Assembly (NCBI GenBank): GCA_033032865.1
Contig: JAWHQI010000276.1
Span: 62,001-126,000 of the forward strand
Source: Dactylorhiza incarnata
Lineage: Eukaryota > Streptophyta > Magnoliopsida > Asparagales > Orchidaceae
Direction of reading: 5' to 3'
DNA length: 64,000 nt
In this document: positions 1-11,170 of the stretch, piece after piece
Numbering within the stretch: the first letter of the stretch is position 1
Layout: every line of letters begins with the position of its first letter
Made by a program: the position numbers and the translations under genes
The notes under the pieces: generated by a model
Database searches by the model: none
What the model was told of the DNA's origin: nothing
Seen by the model: only the letters and a program-made list of their open reading frames with translations

Positions 1-1007
1 ATTGCAAGAATCCAATTAGGATCTTGTTCTGCATCTGTTATAGTTTGAGGTTCAACTTGTGATAGGAAACAAGTATGCATTTGATTTTGATGTAGTTGAT
101 GCGTTGTTTAAACACCTACTGAAATATCTCCAATTACTTGTGATATTGGATGATCTCTAACTGTGATGTGGTCAGCAGTTGGAGTTGGTTCAGCAATGAT
201 ATCTTCTTGGGGAATTTGATCAGTTGTCACTTGAATTATCTTGTCAGCAAGATCTTCTGGATGATCTTCTTCTTCACTATATTCAAGTGTTTGTGTTGTT
301 GGAAGTGAAGAATCTCCTTTCTCTAGATTTAGCTCATTTAGCTCTCCACATAAATCTGATACCTGCAAGGTATTTATGGTAGAGGTGGTATTCCTCTCCT
401 CATTCAATAGGTTAGTTTCATCAAAAGAAACATGCATGGACTCCTCTATTTTAAGAGTAGATTTGTTGTAGACTCTATATGCCTTACTAGATAGAGAGTA
501 TCCAAGGAATATGCCTTCAGCTGCTTTAGCTTCAAACTTCCTTAGATATTTCTTATCATTGTTATGCACATAGCATTTAAAACCAAAAATCTTAAAATAG
601 CTAACCTTAGGCTTTTTATTCTTGAGTAGTTCATAGGGAGTCTTACCCTTAAGCTTATGTATCAGGCTTCTATTCAACACATAATTTGTTGTGTTCACTG
701 CCTCTGCCCAAAAGGAGAGTGGCAAATGAGCATCAGCAAACAATGTAGTTGCTGATTCAATTAATATTCTATTTTTCCTTTCAGCTACCCCATTTTGTTG
801 AGGGCTTCTAGGAGCGGAGAAACACTGCCTGATCCCTTCTTTTCCACAGAATTATCTCATCAGAAGAGACTCAAACTCAGTACCATGATCACTTCTGATC
901 AATGCAACTAGAGTAGAGTACTCAGTCTTGACGGACCTGAGAAAGTCTGTTAGAACTTTGAAAGTGTCAGACTGGTTCCTAAGAAAGAACACCCAAGTGA
1001 ATCTTGA
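1..1007 (-). pseudogene. Element A integrase core and C-terminal domain, running into the RT start
   Basis: Read on the minus strand from the GY1 insertion point, this continues the integrase broken at 11595. The catalytic core is recognisable (VDDFSRFTWVFF-like start, then SDHGTEF and [12 protein letters not shown] holding the last Asp and Glu of the DDE triad). The longest open stretch is 108-743 (211 codons), with the copia-typical [29 protein letters not shown] and FDETN blocks. There is a nonsense codon near 855 and another at 108. The last 100 bases resemble the copia integrase/RT linker (a 'DPNWILAM'-type block). Not functional as it stands. Confidence 0.85.
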
Positions 1008-2020
1008 GAAGTTGTCACAACCCGCATTTTCCCAACATTTAAAATGCTATCAGAGTAGGGAAAGCTACGCGTCGTGATGCCACGTCACGTAGGGGACGCC
1101 TACTGACGTTAAGGCAATTCATCCTTCATCACAGTCCAAGCAATGTTATTATTAACTCAAAGAGATTCAAATAAAATTTATGCAGAAAAATTTAACAAGC
1201 CGCGTCCCTCGGCTTGGTGTATCAACTAGTCCACGCTTTTAAAATATAGTTTTACGCAGCGGAAAAATACTTGATTTAATTACTTAAAGGCCTACTTGAA
1301 CATGAAAACCTAGTGAGGTGCACCATGCAAGATCGAATGTGTGGATTTACTAGATATAAAAGTATATTATCACGCACAGAAATTAGTGAGATTAATATTT
1401 CAAAATATGATATGTAATGCTATATTACCTTAGCATATCTTACTAGGGGCCATAAAGCCAACCAATATCTAACCATTCCAGAACAGGTGTTCAAAAGTGA
1501 ACCACAAGTAACAGCAGCAGTGAAACAAAAATCTAACTAAACGGCACCACGGGCGTCAACACCTGACACGAACCCATGGGCTGACAAGTCCACAGAATAC
1601 TCTACATCAAGAGAGTCAGAAGACGGAAACTAAAGAAGCTCCGCACTAACACTTGCTACTGTCCAGAACCTGAGGCATTCAAAGAAAGAACACCTCAGAA
1701 ACAAGTACAAGTGGTGTAGAAAATAAGAAAGTAAGCAAACCTCCGCGAGACCGGAGGGAAACAGAAGCTGCAAGGGTCAGTGATGACAAAGCTAGCAGCT
1801 AATAATCAACAGGAAAAGAAATAGCAGAGGTATCTAATCATCAGCAGAAAAGGAAAACAGCAGAGCAACTAAGAATCAGCAGAATTTGCTCACCAAACAA
1901 AGGTGATAATACAGGCGATGACAAAACTCGCCATAATCAAAAGAAAAGCCATCCGTTTTCAAATTATTAATCATGTTACTCTTGTTCAGAATTATAGAGA
2001 CTGATCAGCTCATCCAAAAG

Positions 2021-2192
2021 AAGAGCACCGCACCGGGGGCAAAAACCACACCGCGTACGGCCTCCTAATCAAAAGCTTAAAAGAGCACCGCACCGGGGGC
2101 AAAACCACACCGCGTACGGCCTCCAACAGAATATATTAATTTAAAGAGCATCGCACCGGTGGCACCGCCAACATCGTGTACGACCTCCAACA
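2021..2192. repeat. Three-copy 60-bp tandem repeat in the GY1 LTR
   Basis: Units begin at about 2021, 2081 and 2143. Each contains AGAGCACCGCACCGGGGGC (third copy diverged) followed by an ACACCGCGTACGGCCTCC-like half. The same array is in the other LTR at about 10115-10290, so it predates the insertion. Confidence 0.85.
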
Positions 2193-2829
2193 GAATTCAT
2201 ATTTTCATGCAATTTCAAAGGGAAAGGGGCGGGGCCCAACAGAACATATCATACCCTAAGGCAAGTAGCAAATGAGAAAATCAAGGAGATATGGAGCTAA
2301 CAAAAAAAATCCTTTTTTTATTTAACTGACATAATGTCAAATTATTAGCAGCAATAATAGAGAAAAATGGAGATATGGCGCAGTTAGATCAAGAGCACCG
2401 GCTTGGAGCGGTTATGTGGCAAAGAGAAAGAGCAAGGGCAAGAACACCACTTGCCTTAGGTTTTGCTGGAAAACTCTCCGAATCGCTCCCCGTTGGAGAT
2501 CGGGTTACGAGGAGGCGAGAGGAGTCAAGATCTACAAGAGATCGGGCTAGAAAAGGTTAGGGTACAAAAGACCTAACGAAAAAGTTTCACGAAACGGAAG
2601 GAAATTACCACGAGGATGAAGCTCTCGTCGAGAGCTTTCCGAATCTATGCTCGGCTCGTGACTTCGACCACCGGAGCTTCGTCGGCGGCGTCTGGAAGAT
2701 TCAAGAAAACGCTACTCCCGTCGCTTGCTTTTCTCTCTGGTTCAGACAGAATGAGGAAGAAGGCAACATCACATAGTTTTAATAATAATAATATCATTAT
2801 TATTAATATTATTATTAAATTAAGGAAGG

Positions 2830-3010
2830 GGTCGATGCATGCATGCAAAAAGGAGGGACTTGGAAGTCGACGCAAGGGGGAAGAGGGAAGTCGACGCAGG
2901 GGGAAGAGAAGTCGACGCAAGGGGGATTGGAAGTCGACGCAAGGGGGCTTGGAAGTTGACGCAAGGGTGGAGGAAGTCGACGCAGGGGGGAGAAGAAAGG
3001 TCGACGCATG
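2830..3010. repeat. GTCGACGCA array in the GY1 LTR
   Basis: About eight units of GTCGACGCA, most followed by a run of G and spaced about 18-25 bp. Counterparts lie at 10930-11090 (other LTR, one unit fewer) and 12405-12567 (duplicated fragment). The core GTCGAC is a perfect palindrome. The related element H has the same core in its LTR at 63467-63707. Confidence 0.85.
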
Positions 3011-3049
3011 CTTTTAATGAATGTATATATATATATATTTTGAATCATT

Positions 3050-3084
<35 letters not shown>

Positions 3085-3503
3085 TATCACTAAAAATAAA
3101 TGAACGCCGAACCCAACGAAAATTTCGCCTAAAGTGAACAGCGGCGCTACGAACCCAACGGCGAAGTTGGAATCAAATTCCGACGTGCCGTTTTCGAGAT
3201 ATGAATGGCGGAAGTTACGGTGAGCTTTAAATATATACAAAATTTCTAAAATGCGTCGAGGATCCAAAATGGCTCAGATCGCGACGAAACTGGATAGACA
3301 AGTCTAAAATTAAATAATCTAATTTCCTAACGTAAAATTTTCCAATTCCGGGTCGTCGCAAAATTTGGTCGACTTGACCCAAACGGACGCGAAAACACGC
3401 AAATGACAACTCGCCGCTAACTCGACATTAGAAGTAACGCCCCGACGTCATTAACACGCCATCACTGAATTAAACAAGTACCGGAAAAATCAGGGGCGTT
3501 ACA

Positions 3504-3519
3504 GCCACTCCCCCTAAAA
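3504..3519 (-). promoter_or_regulatory. GY1 polypurine tract
   Basis: In sense orientation, TTTTAGGGGGAGTGGC lies directly against the TGTAACGCCCC start of the 3' LTR. The same sequence precedes the 3' LTR of H at 62496-62510. This is the expected plus-strand primer for reverse transcription. Confidence 0.9.
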
Positions 3520-3720
3520 GAAAGTTTCGTCCCGAAACTTGACATAAGGGCAGAAAACAACATTAAGATAGGTACGTGGTGTAGGAAAGGAGATTTAAGA
3601 TGGACAATTAATTGCGCGGGAACAACACTTGGGCAAGATATACAGCACAGGAAAATAAATCCATCTGAGCTATTTAAATGAGAAGACGAATGGTGCAGAA
3701 AGAAGATTTACCTGAGCTAA

Positions 3721-4776
3721 TTAATTGAAAAGGTGAGAATGAGACCCTCGCATTGCTGACTCCAGCTCCCATGTTGCGCTCTCGATGGCATGATTCCGCC
3801 AAAGAACTTTCACCATGGGAATGGATTTCCAACGCAACACCCGCTCCTGGGTTTCCAAAATGCGAACAGGCTCCTCAACATAAGATAAATTGGGCTGAAT
3901 CTGAGGCACCGAATCGAGGACTTGACGATTGCTACGGACACACTTCCTTAACTGACTCACATGGAACACATCATGGACGCCAGGGAAGGTAGCAGGTAAC
4001 TCCAATCTATAAGAGGACACTCCGATGCGCTCAACGACTTGAAATGGCCCAACATATCTGGGATCCAACTTGTGGTTCTTCCCAAATCTTTTAACGCCTG
4101 GCATCAGAGAGACTTTCAGAAAAACACTGTCCCCAACCGCAAACTCCAGATCTGCCCTTCTTTGATTGGCATACTTTTCGTACCGCTCCTGAGCAACACG
4201 GAGCTTCTCCCGAATATTAGTCACCGCCTCCTCCATTTCCATTAAATCTTCCGGACCTAGCAACGGTCTCTCACCGACTTCGGCCCAAAACAAGGGAGTC
4301 CTGCAGCGCCTCCCATACAACGCTTCAAAAGGGGCCATTTGCAGACTTTCTTGGAAGCTATTATTATATGCAAACTCCATGAGTCTGAGGCGCTCGTCCC
4401 AAGCTCCACCATGCTCCAAAATGTAACACCTGATCATGTCTTCTACAATCTGATTAACTCGCTCCGTTTGACCATTGGTCTGCGGATGGTATGCGGTCGA
4501 AAACCTGAGGTCGGTGCCCAAAGCTCCCTGTAAGCTCTGCCAGAATCGCGATGTAAACTTGGAGTCTCGATCTGACACGATACTCACTGTCACTCCATGC
4601 AAACGAATGAGCTCATCCACATATAACTCTGCTATCTTCTTCATAGAATAGCCGACTTTGAAGGGGACGAAATGCGCACACTTCGTCAATCGATCAACTA
4701 TAACCCAGACTGAATCATGTCCACGAGGGGAACTCGGCAAACCCGTAATAAGGTCCATCATTATGCTTTCCCATTT
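3721..4776 (-). pseudogene. GY1 integrase core and C-terminal chromodomain
   Basis: 346 open codons in frame with the RT block and separated from it by one TGA at 4777-4779. The integrase core has D (WVIVDRLTKCAHF), D (VSDRDSKFTSRFW) and E (NGQTERVNQIVEDM), the DDE triad. Then come a GPFQVVERIG/SYRLELP-type SH3-like segment and VFHVSQLRKC. The last ~60 residues have a chromodomain pattern (YVEEPVRILE..., VKVLWRNH, ATWELE). Chromodomains direct chromovirus integration to marked chromatin (known for the family). Only a nonsense codon upstream keeps this from being part of an open pol. Confidence 0.93.
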
Positions 4777-6507
4777 TCACATGGGGATTTCCAAAGGGGT
4801 CAGTTTTCCTCCAGGCCTGCCATGATCGGCCTTCACCCGCTTGCATGTGAAGCACTCCGATACAAATTTGGCAATGTAGTTCTTCATGCCCGACCACCAC
4901 ACGATTTGCTTCAGATCTCTATACATCTTGGTGGAACCCGGGTGGTAGGCCACACTAGATCCGTGAGCCTCCCTGCAAATGATAACTCGAATATCTTCCA
5001 CCGCCGGGATACATAATCTACCTCTATACAAGAGGGTACCAAGCTCATCAATGGAGAAATCAGATAATTCTCCTTTCTCGGTCCTTCCTCGGAGATGCTG
5101 AAGATCTGTGTCTTCTTTCTGACGTAACCTTGTGAGGGTGATCCACGAAGGCTCTTCTGCCTCCAAACGAGTGCGCTCGCCACGGCTCACCGCCGAAATA
5201 TCCATCAAAAGAAACTCCTCAACTAAGGCTTGAACAGATAAATTAAAGATCTGAGCCGTCTTCCTACTCAACGCATCGTCCACCACATTGGCCTTACCGG
5301 GATGATAAAGGATATCCACTTCATAATCAGCAACATATTCCAACCACCGGCATTGACGCAAATTCAGCTCCTTTTGTGTGAATACATACTTCAAGCTTTT
5401 ATGGTCGGTATAAATCTTGCACCCAGCGCCAGATAGTAAGTGTCTCCACAACTTCAGGGCATAAATCACCGCCGCAAACTCCAAATCATGGGTAGGGTAA
5501 TTCTTCTCATGAACCTTCAATTGCCTAGATCCATAGGCGATCACCTTCCCCTCTTGCATCAGAACGCATCCAAGTCCGATGTGGGAAGCATCAACATACA
5601 CCGCAAACTCCACTCCCTCAATAGGCAGAATGAGAATTGGGGCAGAACACAACCTTCTCTTCAGCTCGTGGAAAGCCTCCTCACACTTATCACTCCAAAT
5701 GAAGGCGACATTCTTCTGCGTAAGCCGGGTCATCGGAGCGGACAATGTGGAGAAACCCTCCACAAATCTCCTATAATATCCGGCCAAACCCAAGAAACTC
5801 CTGATCTCCTTTGGAGTAGAAGGTCTCTTCCAATCCATCACCGCTGAAATCTTGGAGGGATCAACAGAGATTCCATCTTTGCTCACCACATGACCTAAGA
5901 AAGACACCTGAGGCAGCCAAAACTCGCACTTGCTCAGCTTAGCATACAACTTATGCTCTCTCAAGACAGACAGAACCAGACGCAAGTGATAGGCATGCTC
6001 CTCATCACTGCGAGAATAGACGAGAACGTCATCGACGAAAACGACCACAAAATGGTCAAGAAAGTCCTTGAATACCCGGTTCATCAGGTCCATGAACGCA
6101 GAAGGCGCGTTGGTCAAACCAAAGGACAACACGAGGAACTCGAAATGCCCGTACCGGCATCTAAAAGCCGTCAGAGGAATGTCTGACTCACGAACCCTCA
6201 ACTGGTTGTAGCCTGAACGAAGATCAATCATCGAGAATTTGGTGCACCCACGCAGCTGTTCGAATAAATCATCAATCCGCGGCAACAGATATCTATTCTT
6301 GATCGTCACCTTGTTCAACTCCCGATAATCGATACACAGCCTCATGGAACCGTCCTTCTTCTTCATAAAGAGAACAGGAGCAGCCCATGGAGAAGTGCTC
6401 GGTCTGATGAAACCACACTCCAGAAGTTCATCCAACTGAACACGCAATTCTTCTAATTCACGAGGCGCCATGCGGTACGGTGCCTTGGCAATGGGCCGGG
6501 TGCCTGG
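4777..6507 (-). pseudogene. GY1 reverse transcriptase, RNase H and integrase zinc domain
   Basis: The 564 open codons run from 6471. The same frame begins upstream in the protease block and is cut by a TAA at 6508-6510. RT carries the catalytic FVDD at residues 145-148 of this block, with [12 protein letters not shown] before it. RNase H has D (YVDAS, ~294), E (HDLEF, ~331), D (YTDHKS, ~356) and a final D (~398). The integrase HHCC finger (EAH..., YHPG..., ECFTCKRVK) follows. Domain order RT-RH-INT confirms Ty3/gypsy, and the block is full length. Inactive only because of nonsense codons at either end. Confidence 0.95.
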
Positions 6508-7065
6508 TTAAAGGTCTATGGAAAACTCCACCTCTCTGTCGGGAGGAAGAGCGGAAAGCTTGTCCGGAAAAACATCGGGAAACTCTCGCACCACCGGGAT
6601 ACCCTCCACGGTTGGCTCCCAACGAGAAGCATCCACAGAGCAGATAGAAACCAGAAAACCCAAACAACCAGAGGTTAAAGCTCGGCGAGCACGTACCGTA
6701 GAAATAATCGGAGAACTCTCCCGAGGTAAACCATAAACGCTCAAAGGACGTCTGTCACCCAACTTGAAATCTAGCCACTTCTCCTTGCACTTGATCACGG
6801 CATCATACTTTGACAACCAGTCCATCCCGAGAATCACGTCGAAATCTGCCAAATCTAGCATCTTCAAATCTGCCAGAACCTGGACACCACCCAAAGAAAT
6901 GGAGCACTCCCGGATACCCCGATCTGACGTAACCTGATCTCCAGACGGAAACTTGACGGACAAGGCATCATCCAACCGGTTGATAGACAATCAGTGCCTA
7001 TCAATTAAACTCCTAGCAACGAAAGAGTGAGGCGCTCCCGAATCAAACAGGACACGCGCCCACCT
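6508..7065 (-). pseudogene. GY1 aspartic protease
   Basis: Same reading frame as RT and integrase. The active site FDSGAPHSF is encoded near 7033-7047 on the minus strand. A TGA at 6991-6993 breaks the frame just downstream, leaving a 160-codon remainder ending at the TAA of 6508-6510. The remainder has the chromovirus blocks DFDVILGMDWLSKYDA and VVREFPDVFP, which lead into RT. About 100 nt between the gag stop and the active site has several stops and no clear homology. Confidence 0.88.
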
Positions 7066-7160
7066 ATTCTTCACCTTGAATTAACCTAAATAAGCGTGCG
7101 TCACTAGACAACTAGTAAGCTAAATTTTAGAAAAGGGAGAACAAGTTTGGAGGAAAGGAA

Positions 7161-8405
7161 CTAACCAGATATTACGTGCGCTGAGGTTTGAGCTTCCTCT
7201 CTAGTCGGCACATTAAGCTTGACTTTCTCCTTGCTCACGAGCTGTGGGGGCGGCGGCAAGGTCTGCAGAGGAACCGCTGAAGTCACAGTCTGAGAGTTCG
7301 GGCAGTCGGCCCTATGATGTCCTTTTTGTCCACACTGGAAACAACAACCAGCCTTCTTGAAACACCGAGCCGCCTCATGCCCGGGCTTAGAACAGAATGA
7401 GCACACTGGGACCGCCTTGGGCGCGTCCTGAATTTCACTAACCTTTAACGGCTCCAACGCCTCGAGCCTCTTGAAACACCTTTCGAACGGGTGGCCCCGC
7501 TTGCCACAGAAGCTACAGTGCCCCACACCCCTCTTCTTCGAGTCCGAGTGAGATGCCTTGGAACTCTCCCGATCATCCAACTTTCTCTTATCACTCTTTG
7601 TCTGCTGCCCACGAATCTTCGTCTTCTCAATAGATTCGGCCTTCAATGCGGCCTCCACCGCTTCAGCATAAGTCTTTGACCCATAGGCGCTAGCCCACTG
7701 CTGGATGTCGCCAGTGAGACCACCCAAAAACCGCTTCACTCTACCTTCCTCCGAGGCCACCAACTCGGGGGCGAATCTACTCAACTTGCTGAACTCGATC
7801 TCGTACTCACTGACGGTGAGCTTCCTCTGCTTCAGATGCAGAAAGTTGTTCATCAATCGGTCGCGCTCAACTAAAGGGAGGAACTTCTTAAGCAATAACT
7901 TCTTAAACGTCTCCCAAGAGAATCCCTCGGCGAGACCTTCCTTCTCCCTGATCCACCAACCTTTCGCCAAACCCTTAAGCTGATATGCAGCCACCATCAC
8001 CTTCGAAGCCTCCGAGACACCTGAATAGGAGAACATCTCCTCCATGCTGATCACCCAATCATCCAGGGCCATGTAGTCTGCCCTACCATCATAGGTAGGA
8101 GGGCCCAAATGCTGAAATTGTGAAATGAAGTTCATCTCCGGTGGCAATGCCACTGGAAGCACCAGGGGAGCAGGAACGGCTGGGCTCACCACCGGTTCTT
8201 GCACAACAGGCTGCTGCGCCGAGGCAGTAGACACCAAGGACTGAATCTGAGTCTGCATCGCAACCAACTGTCTCGACAAAGCCTCATTGCTCTGTCGCAG
8301 GCTTTCGATCATGGACTCACTCTGACCACCAGAAGACTCTCCCTCAGGCAGGGGAGTCGATCGTGTCACTCTACTACGAGACATGTCTATAAGAATGATG
8401 GACAT
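7161..8405 (-). CDS. gag: GY1 gag (capsid/nucleocapsid) with three zinc knuckles
   Basis: A 414-codon open frame, in a different frame from pol. The likely start is the second Met (residue 8, MSRSRVTRS), since the first seven residues are unlike the family. Residues ~105-235 form a retrotransposon gag capsid domain (PPTYDGRADYMALDDWV..., LKGLAKGWW, FKKLLLKKFLP, FAPELVASEE). Three CX2CX4HX4C knuckles follow at ~297-310, 335-348 and 355-368. Three is more than the one usual in this lineage as I know it. The frame is intact, so this protein could still be made. It packages element RNA in cytoplasmic particles (family knowledge). Confidence 0.93.
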   Translation of the reverse strand: MSIILIDMSRSRVTRSTPLPEGESSGGQSESMIESLRQSNEALSRQLVAMQTQIQSLVSTASAQQPVVQEPVVSPAVPAPLVLPVALPPEMNFISQFQHLGPPTYDGRADYMALDDWVISMEEMFSYSGVSEASKVMVAAYQLKGLAKGWWIREKEGLAEGFSWETFKKLLLKKFLPLVERDRLMNNFLHLKQRKLTVSEYEIEFSKLSRFAPELVASEEGRVKRFLGGLTGDIQQWASAYGSKTYAEAVEAALKAESIEKTKIRGQQTKSDKRKLDDRESSKASHSDSKKRGVGHCSFCGKRGHPFERCFKRLEALEPLKVSEIQDAPKAVPVCSFCSKPGHEAARCFKKAGCCFQCGQKGHHRADCPNSQTVTSAVPLQTLPPPPQLVSKEKVKLNVPTREEAQTSAHVISG

Positions 8406-9094
8406 TCAATCAGAAGCAGGCTTACAAAGCTTAAGCCAAGCAGATTTTAAAAAATTCACGGATCGATTCGGAACAGGAAAGAAAACAACCTGCTATTGCT
8501 GTTACCTTGTTCTGGAATTTCATGAAATGATGCCATGATTAACTTAGGATGATGCACCATCATCCTATTGACTCTTGTGCTATGACATGAGTGCATGAAC
8601 ATTTAAATTTCTTTTCAAATCATGTGTGTACATATGTCATCTGGTATGTCTTTAACTTGGCATGCGTGCTTATGCGATGATATGAATGTATGCAGTGCTA
8701 TGCATTCTAAAAAGAGGCCTTAATGCATGTTATGAGCGGCGTACACATGTAATGTTATGCATCCCATACTACATAACATTACATGTAACGAAAAAGAAAA
8801 CGTGCTAATGGGCATCCATGTAATGGTGGTTATGCATCCCATACTGCATAACCGTCACATGTTGCCACCTATGGTGGATCCATATACAAACACATATTAT
8901 GCATCCCATACTACATAATATGCCCCAAATACTTCTTATCATGCTATGAGTGTTGTGTCCATGCTTCAGTCAAGACATATTGATGACATATCGGTGTGTG
9001 TATACAATGAAATGGTCTTATGAGGTTCTGCTTAGGATAGCGGTTGTTTGGCTCACACGCCAAACCTCCCAACTACCTTTTTCACAGAACCTCC
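8406..9094 (-). other. GY1 untranslated leader between primer site and gag
   Basis: About 690 nt with no coding signal. It holds four strong hairpins between 8545 and 8922 (separate entry), TGCATG/ATGCAT-rich sequence and no long ORF. In retroelements this position usually holds dimerisation and packaging signals. Confidence 0.8.
8545..8922 (-). ncRNA. Four hairpins in the GY1 leader; three share a loop and have covarying stems
   Basis: Hairpin 1: arms 8745-8759 and 8772-8786 pair perfectly over 15 bp around a 12-nt loop. Hairpin 2: arms 8828-8836/8845-8853, 9 bp, with a weaker outer ACATG pairing. Hairpin 3: arms 8893-8901/8914-8922, 9 bp. The loop CATCCCATACTA (+ strand; last base G in hairpin 2) is shared, while outer stem sequences differ and still pair. 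A fourth, different hairpin lies at 8545-8554/8558-8567 (10 bp, 3-nt loop). All read in the sense RNA because the element is on the minus strand. The structures are read from sequence; function as a packaging or dimerisation element is inference. Confidence 0.75.
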
Positions 9095-9105
9095 CTCTGA
9101 TACCA
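9095..9105 (-). promoter_or_regulatory. GY1 primer binding site (initiator-Met tRNA)
   Basis: In sense orientation TGGTATCAGAG begins 2 nt after the 5' LTR terminus at 9108. It matches the complement of the plant initiator-Met tRNA 3' end over 11 bases. Confidence 0.9.
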
Positions 9106-9107
9106 AC

Positions 9108-11132
9108 TGTTACAACCCGCATTTTCCCAACATTTAAAATGCTATCAGAGTAGGGAAAGCTACGCGTCGTGATGCCACGTCACGTAGGGGACGCCTACTG
9201 ACGTTAAGGCAATTCATCCTTCATCACAGTCCAAGCAATGTTATTATTAACTCAAAGAGATTCAAATAAAATTTATGCAGAAAAATTTAACAAGCCGCGT
9301 CCCTCGGCTTGGTGGATCAACTAGTCCACGCTTTTAAAATATAGTTTTACGCAGCGGAAAAATACTTGATTTAATTACTTAGTGGCCTACTTGAACATGA
9401 AAACCTAGTGAGGTGCACCATGCAAGATCGAATGTGTGGATTTACTATATATAAAAGTAGATTATCACGCGCAGAAATTAGTGAGGTTAACATTTCAAAA
9501 TATGATATGTAATGCTATATTACCTTAGCATATCTAACCAGGGGCCATAAAGCCAACCAATATCTAACCATTCCAGAACAGGTGTTCAAAAATGAACCAC
9601 AAGTAACAGCAGCAGTGAAACAAAAATCTAACTAAACGGCACCACGAGCGTCAACACCTGACACGAACCCATGGGCCGACAAGTCCACAGAATACTCTAC
9701 CTCAAGAGAGTCAGAAGACGACAACTAAAGAAGCTCCGCACTAACACCTGCTACTATCCAGAACCTGAGGCATTCAAAGAAAGAACACCTCAGAAACAAG
9801 TACAAGTGGTGTAGAAAATAAGAAAGTAAGCAAACCTCCGCGAGACTGGAGGGAAACAGAAGCTGCAAGAGTCAGTGATGACAAAGCTAGCAGCTAATAA
9901 TCAACAGGAAAAGAAATAGCAGAAGTATCTAATCATCAGCAGAAAAGGAAAACAGCAGAGCAACTAAAAATCAGCAGAATATGCTCACCAAACAAAGGTG
10001 AGAACACAGGCGATGACAAAACTCGCCATAAGCAAAAGAAAAGCCATCCATTTTCAAATTATTAATCATGTTACTCTTGTTCAGAATTATAGAGACTGAT
10101 CAGCTCATCCAAAAGAAGAGCACCGCACCGGGGGCAAAAATCACACCGCGTATGACCTCCTAATCAAAAGCTTAAAAGAGCACCGCACCGGGGGCAAAAC
10201 CACACCGCGTTTGGCCTCCAACAGAATATATTAATTTAAAGAGCATCGCACCGGTGGCACCGCCAACATCGTGTACGACCTCCAACAGAATTCATATTTT
10301 CATGCAATTTCAAAGGGAAAGTGGCGGGGCCCAACAGAACATATCATACCATAAGGCAAGTAGCAAATGAGAAAATCAAGGAGATATGGAGCTAACAAAA
10401 AAAAATCCTTTTTTTATTTAATTGGCATAATGTCAAATTATTAGCAGCAATAATAGAGAAAAATGGAGATATGGCGCAGTTAGATCAAGAGCACCGGCTT
10501 GGAGCGGTTATGTGGCAAAGAGAAAGAGCAAGGGCAAGAACACCACTTGCCTTAGGTTTTGCTGGAAAAACTCTTCGAATTGCTCCCCATTGGAGATCGG
10601 GTTACGAGGAGGCGAGAGGAGTCAAGATCTACAAGAGATCGGGCTAGAAAAGGTTAGGGTACAAAAGACCTAACGAAAAAGTTTCACGAAACGGAAGGAA
10701 ATTACCACGAGGACGAAGCTCTCGTCGAGAGCTTTTCGAATCTATGCTCGGCTCGTGACTTCGACCACCGGAGCTCCGTCGGCGGCGTCTGGAAGATTCA
10801 AGAAAACACCACTCCCGTCGCTCGCTTTTCTCTCTGGTTCAGACAGAATGAGGAAGAAGGCAACATCACATAGTTTTAATAATAATAATATCATTATTAT
10901 TATTATTATTATTAATAAATGAAGGAAGGGGTCGACGCATGCTTGCAGAAAGGAGGGACTTGGAAGTCGACGCATGGGGGAAGAGGGAAGTCGACGCAGG
11001 GGGAAGAGAAGTCGACGCAAGGGGGCTTGGAAGTTGACGCAAGGCTGGAGGAAGTCGACGCAGGGGGGAGAAGAAAGGTCGACGCATGCTTTTAATGAAT
11101 GTATATATATATATATATATACATTCTGAATC

Positions 11133-11170
<38 letters not shown>

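Larger units (their letters stand above)
1013..3503 (-). repeat. GY1 3' LTR (2491 bp)
   Basis: Matches 9108-11589 nearly throughout. It contains, from left to right, a 60-bp triplicated block (2021-2192), TAA/TTA microsatellites (2784-2820 and 3047-3085), a GTCGACGCA array (2830-3010), an alternating AT run (3024-3040) and the U3 terminus GGGGCGTTACA. ORFs called across it follow the repeats and are not genes. Confidence 0.95.

Noticed and set aside
2830..3010. CRISPR-like spaced repeats
   Set aside because: Eukaryotic LTR context, short irregular units and no cas-like genes; it is a degenerate tandem array.
2616..3267. Overlapping ORFs on both strands in the GY1 LTR
   Set aside because: Poly-Asn/Ile tracts from TAA repeats and Arg/Ser tracts from the GTCGACGCA array; identical frames recur in each LTR copy.
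7066..7160. Spliced intron joining GY1 gag to protease
   Set aside because: Possible GT and AG sites exist, but none joins the frames without a stop and the length is near the plant minimum; decay or a frame change is simpler.
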